Below, one piece after another: positions 5,046 through 6,990 of a stretch of DNA of 6,990 nt. Location: NCBI GenBank assembly GCA_037447295.1, contig JBBIGZ010000114.1, positions 1-6,990 on the forward strand. Reading direction: 5' to 3'. The notes under the pieces are model-generated. The model saw only the letters and a program-made list of their open reading frames with translations. It did no database searches and had not been told where the DNA came from. Source of the DNA: 630D-37 sp037447295 (GTDB lineage: Bacteria; Chloroflexota; Anaerolineae; Anaerolineales; Villigracilaceae). Each line of letters opens with the position of its first letter. Position 1 is the first letter of the stretch. A program made the translations under genes and the position numbers.

Positions 5046-6206
5046 ATGGACGCCCTCTCTATCACCGCCGCTTTCCGCTCCCTCTTTCACGCATCTCCGG
5101 CTTTCCTCGTCCGGGCACCGGGACGGGTGAACCTGATCGGCGAGCACACGGATTACAACGAGGGATTCGTGCTCCCGATGGCGCTGGAGCTTTCCACCTG
5201 GATCGCCTTGCGTCCCCGTGCCGATGAAAAAGTTTTCCTGCACTCGCTCGATTTCCACGAAACGATCGAATTTTCCCTTTCCGATCTGAAGAAGAAAGGC
5301 GGATGGGGAGAATATGTCAAAGGGGTAGCCTGGGCCTTGCAAGCAGCCGGATACGCCCTGCAAGGCTGGGAAGGGATAGTGGCCGGAGAAGTGCCGATCG
5401 GAGCCGGACTTTCATCTTCCGCCGCGCTGGAAGTGGCCGCCGCCCGCGCCTTTGCCGCCGTCTCCCGATGGGAATGGGATGGCAAAAAGATGGCACTGCT
5501 ATGTCAAAAAGCCGAAAACGAATGGGTCGGCGTGCAATGCGGCATCATGGACCAAATGGCCAGCGCGCTGGCGCAGCGCGACCATGCGCTCTTTTTGGAT
5601 TGTCACACCCTGGAAACGCGCCAGGTGCCTTTTCCGCAAGGGGTCACGGCAGTGGTCATGGATACGAACACACGGCGCGAGCTAGTCGACTCGGCCTATA
5701 ACGAGCGCCGAGAACAATGCATGCGCGCTGCGCACCTGTTGGGCGTCCCTTCCCTGCGTCACCTATCCACCGAAGACTTTGAACGCCAAGCCGCCGCACG
5801 GAATCTCGATGAAGTGCTCTACCGCCGCGCCCGCCATGTGATCACGGAAAACGAACGGGTGCGCCAAGCGGTTCAGGCGATGGAAGCGAACGATGTGCTC
5901 ACCCTAGGCGCCCTGCTCCGGGAAAGCCATCGCAGCCTGGATCGAGACTTTGAGGTCACCAACGCGGCCCTGAACGTCATCGTCACCGCAGCGTGGGAAC
6001 ACCCGGCCTGTTACGGCGCGCGCATGACCGGCGCCGGCTTCGGTGGCTGCGCCCTGGCCCTGGTAAAAGAAGACGCGGTGCAGGACTTTATGCACTTCGT
6101 CCGAGAAAGCTATCGTCGCCGCGGGGATCGGGAAGCTTCCCTCTACCCATCGCATCCGACACAAGGGGTTGAGTGTTTTCTGTCAATGGTTACGCCCAAG
6201 GAGTGA
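5046..6206 (+). CDS. galK: galactokinase
   Basis: Cytoplasmic GHMP-family kinase that phosphorylates alpha-D-galactose to galactose-1-phosphate with ATP, the first phosphorylation of the Leloir pathway. The 386-residue length fits the family (E. coli GalK has 382). The galactokinase signature GRVNLIGEHTDY is at 26-37, with R27 as the expected transition-state Arg and E33, H34 and D36 at the sugar site. The GHMP ATP-binding motif VPIGAGLSSSAALE is at 116-129. CGIMDQMASA at 165-174 carries the catalytic D169. The C-terminal GHMP motif TGAGFGGCALALV is at 328-340. The ATG at 5046 is chosen over an in-frame ATG at 4989, because the extra 19 residues are not galactokinase-like and contain the promoter region. 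It is GC-rich, complete, and followed after 94 bp by maeB. No other Leloir gene is visible. Confidence 0.95.
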   Translation: MDALSITAAFRSLFHASPAFLVRAPGRVNLIGEHTDYNEGFVLPMALELSTWIALRPRADEKVFLHSLDFHETIEFSLSDLKKKGGWGEYVKGVAWALQAAGYALQGWEGIVAGEVPIGAGLSSSAALEVAAARAFAAVSRWEWDGKKMALLCQKAENEWVGVQCGIMDQMASALAQRDHALFLDCHTLETRQVPFPQGVTAVVMDTNTRRELVDSAYNERREQCMRAAHLLGVPSLRHLSTEDFERQAAARNLDEVLYRRARHVITENERVRQAVQAMEANDVLTLGALLRESHRSLDRDFEVTNAALNVIVTAAWEHPACYGARMTGAGFGGCALALVKEDAVQDFMHFVRESYRRRGDREASLYPSHPTQGVECFLSMVTPKE

Positions 6207-6216
6207 CAAACGAAAC

Positions 6217-6245
6217 TGGTCAACACTCCATGGTAATGCCATAAT
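6217..6245 (+). promoter_or_regulatory. promoter of the malic enzyme gene
   Basis: -35 TGGTCA (6217-6222; four of six to consensus), 17-nt spacer, -10 CATAAT (6240-6245) preceded by TGC, an extended -10. Predicted start is near 6252, in the 94-bp gap after galK, so maeB can be transcribed on its own. Confidence 0.5.
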
Positions 6246-6250
6246 GTACG

Positions 6251-6266
6251 CAGGGAAATATCCCTG
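6251..6266 (+). promoter_or_regulatory. stem-loop near the 5' end of the maeB leader
   Basis: CAGGGA-AATA-TCCCTG is a perfect 6-bp inverted repeat with a 4-nt loop, starting at about the predicted transcription start. It may be an operator at the start site or a stabilising 5' hairpin. It lacks a T-run, so it is not a terminator of galK. Confidence 0.4.
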
Positions 6267-6300
6267 GCTTAATTTGTTCCCCAATTCACAGGAGGCCCGT

Positions 6301-6990
6301 ATGGCACGTATCACCCGCGAAGATGCACTGGAATACCATCGTCTAAAAGGCAAGCCCGGCAAGCTGGCCATCATCCCCACCAAACCGATGGATACCCAAC
6401 GCGATCTCAGCCTGGCCTATTCGCCGGGGGTCGCCGAACCGGTGCTTGAGATCGAAAGAGACCCGGAACTGGCCTACGAATATACGTCCAAAGGCAATTT
6501 GGTAGCCGTCATCTCAAATGGCACGGCCATCCTCGGCCTGGGAGATCGCGGCGCGCTGGCCAGCAAACCAGTGATGGAAGGCAAAGCCGTGCTCTTCAAG
6601 AAATTTGCCGATGTAGATGTCTTCGATATCGAAGTCAACACCCACGACCCAGATGAGCTGATCCGCGTGGTAGCGGCCATTGCTCCCACCTTCGGCGGTA
6701 TCAACCTGGAAGATATTAAGGCACCGGAATGCTTCTACATCGAAGAAAAGCTCAAGGAGATGCTCGATATCCCCGTCTTCCATGACGATCAGCACGGCAC
6801 GGCGATCATCTCCGCCGCCGCCCTGGCCAATGCCCTGGAACTGGTCGGAAAACGGCATGATGAGATCCGCATCGTCATTTCCGGCGCCGGTGCTTCGGCC
6901 ATCTCCTGCGCCGAGCTGGCCATTCGCTGGGGAGTACGGCGGGAAAACATCATGCTCGTAGATAGCAAAGGAGTCGTCTATAAAGGGCGC
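6301..6990 (+). CDS. maeB: malic enzyme, MaeB type (3' part outside window)
   Basis: Oxidative decarboxylation of malate to pyruvate and CO2 with reduction of NAD(P)+, linking the citric acid cycle to pyruvate. The visible 230 residues closely match the N-terminal part of E. coli MaeB as remembered. QRDLSLAYSPGVAEPVLEIE carries Y40, and SKPVMEGKAVLFKKFADVDVFDIEV carries K95; together they fit the catalytic Tyr/Lys pair. FGGINLEDIKAPECFYIE carries metal ligands E137 and D138, and PVFHDDQHGTAI carries D163. The dinucleotide-binding GAGASA starts at 195. AGGAGG at 6290-6295, 5 nt before the ATG, fixes the start. Whether a C-terminal phosphotransacetylase-like domain follows, as in E. coli MaeB, cannot be seen. 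Cofactor preference cannot be settled from this part. Confidence 0.95.
   Translation, partial: MARITREDALEYHRLKGKPGKLAIIPTKPMDTQRDLSLAYSPGVAEPVLEIERDPELAYEYTSKGNLVAVISNGTAILGLGDRGALASKPVMEGKAVLFKKFADVDVFDIEVNTHDPDELIRVVAAIAPTFGGINLEDIKAPECFYIEEKLKEMLDIPVFHDDQHGTAIISAAALANALELVGKRHDEIRIVISGAGASAISCAELAIRWGVRRENIMLVDSKGVVYKGR

Noticed and set aside
5153..5485. Reverse-strand and alternate frames inside galK and maeB
   Set aside because: These are long frames expected by chance in GC-rich coding DNA, with no start signals or domains, fully covered by well-supported genes.

Overview
The window holds a chromosomal integron set between a DDE transposase fragment and a galactokinase/malic enzyme pair. 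The organism is bacterial. The housekeeping genes are GC-rich, and galK looks leaderless. With a GT87-like membrane protein and a free-standing chromosomal integron, this fits an environmental lineage such as Chloroflexota, but that placement is an impression only.

Left part (1-2101): the C-terminal part of a DDE transposase enters from the left edge. It is followed by a complete 322-residue integron integrase (IntI) with the R-K-H-R-H-Y catalytic set and the IntI-specific insertion. IntI is on the + strand, so the array lies beyond its 3' end, unlike the usual layout with attI and cassettes beyond the intI 5' end.

Middle (2194-4923): five attC-like imperfect palindromes of 113-128 bp (2194-2321, 2643-2755, 3667-3786, 4098-4224, 4798-4923) cut the region into four segments. 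Two segments each hold one minus-strand gene, which are AT-richer by eye: a 286-aa multi-pass GT87/DUF2029-like membrane protein and a 167-aa membrane-anchored double zinc-ribbon protein. The other two segments are copies of a gene-less repeat of about 320 bp (called A here). A third, truncated copy follows the last attC. The order is intI - attC - A1 - attC - gene - attC - A2 - attC - gene - attC - A3 (partial) - galK. Each A copy carries, at the same place, a minus-strand sigma70-type promoter with an extended -10 (TGCTATAA). A2 and A3 could therefore transcribe the membrane gene and the zinc-ribbon gene through the intervening attC. Both genes point toward the 3' end of intI.

Right part (5046-6990): galactokinase (galK) has a TATAAT box only 7 nt before its ATG, which predicts a leaderless mRNA. 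The MaeB-type malic enzyme has its own extended -10 promoter, a stem-loop near the start of its leader and a strong Shine-Dalgarno sequence, and runs off the right edge. These two look like chromosomal flank rather than cargo.

The most unusual feature is the regular alternation of gene cassettes with a promoter-bearing, apparently non-coding repeat, together with the non-standard orientation of integrase and cargo.
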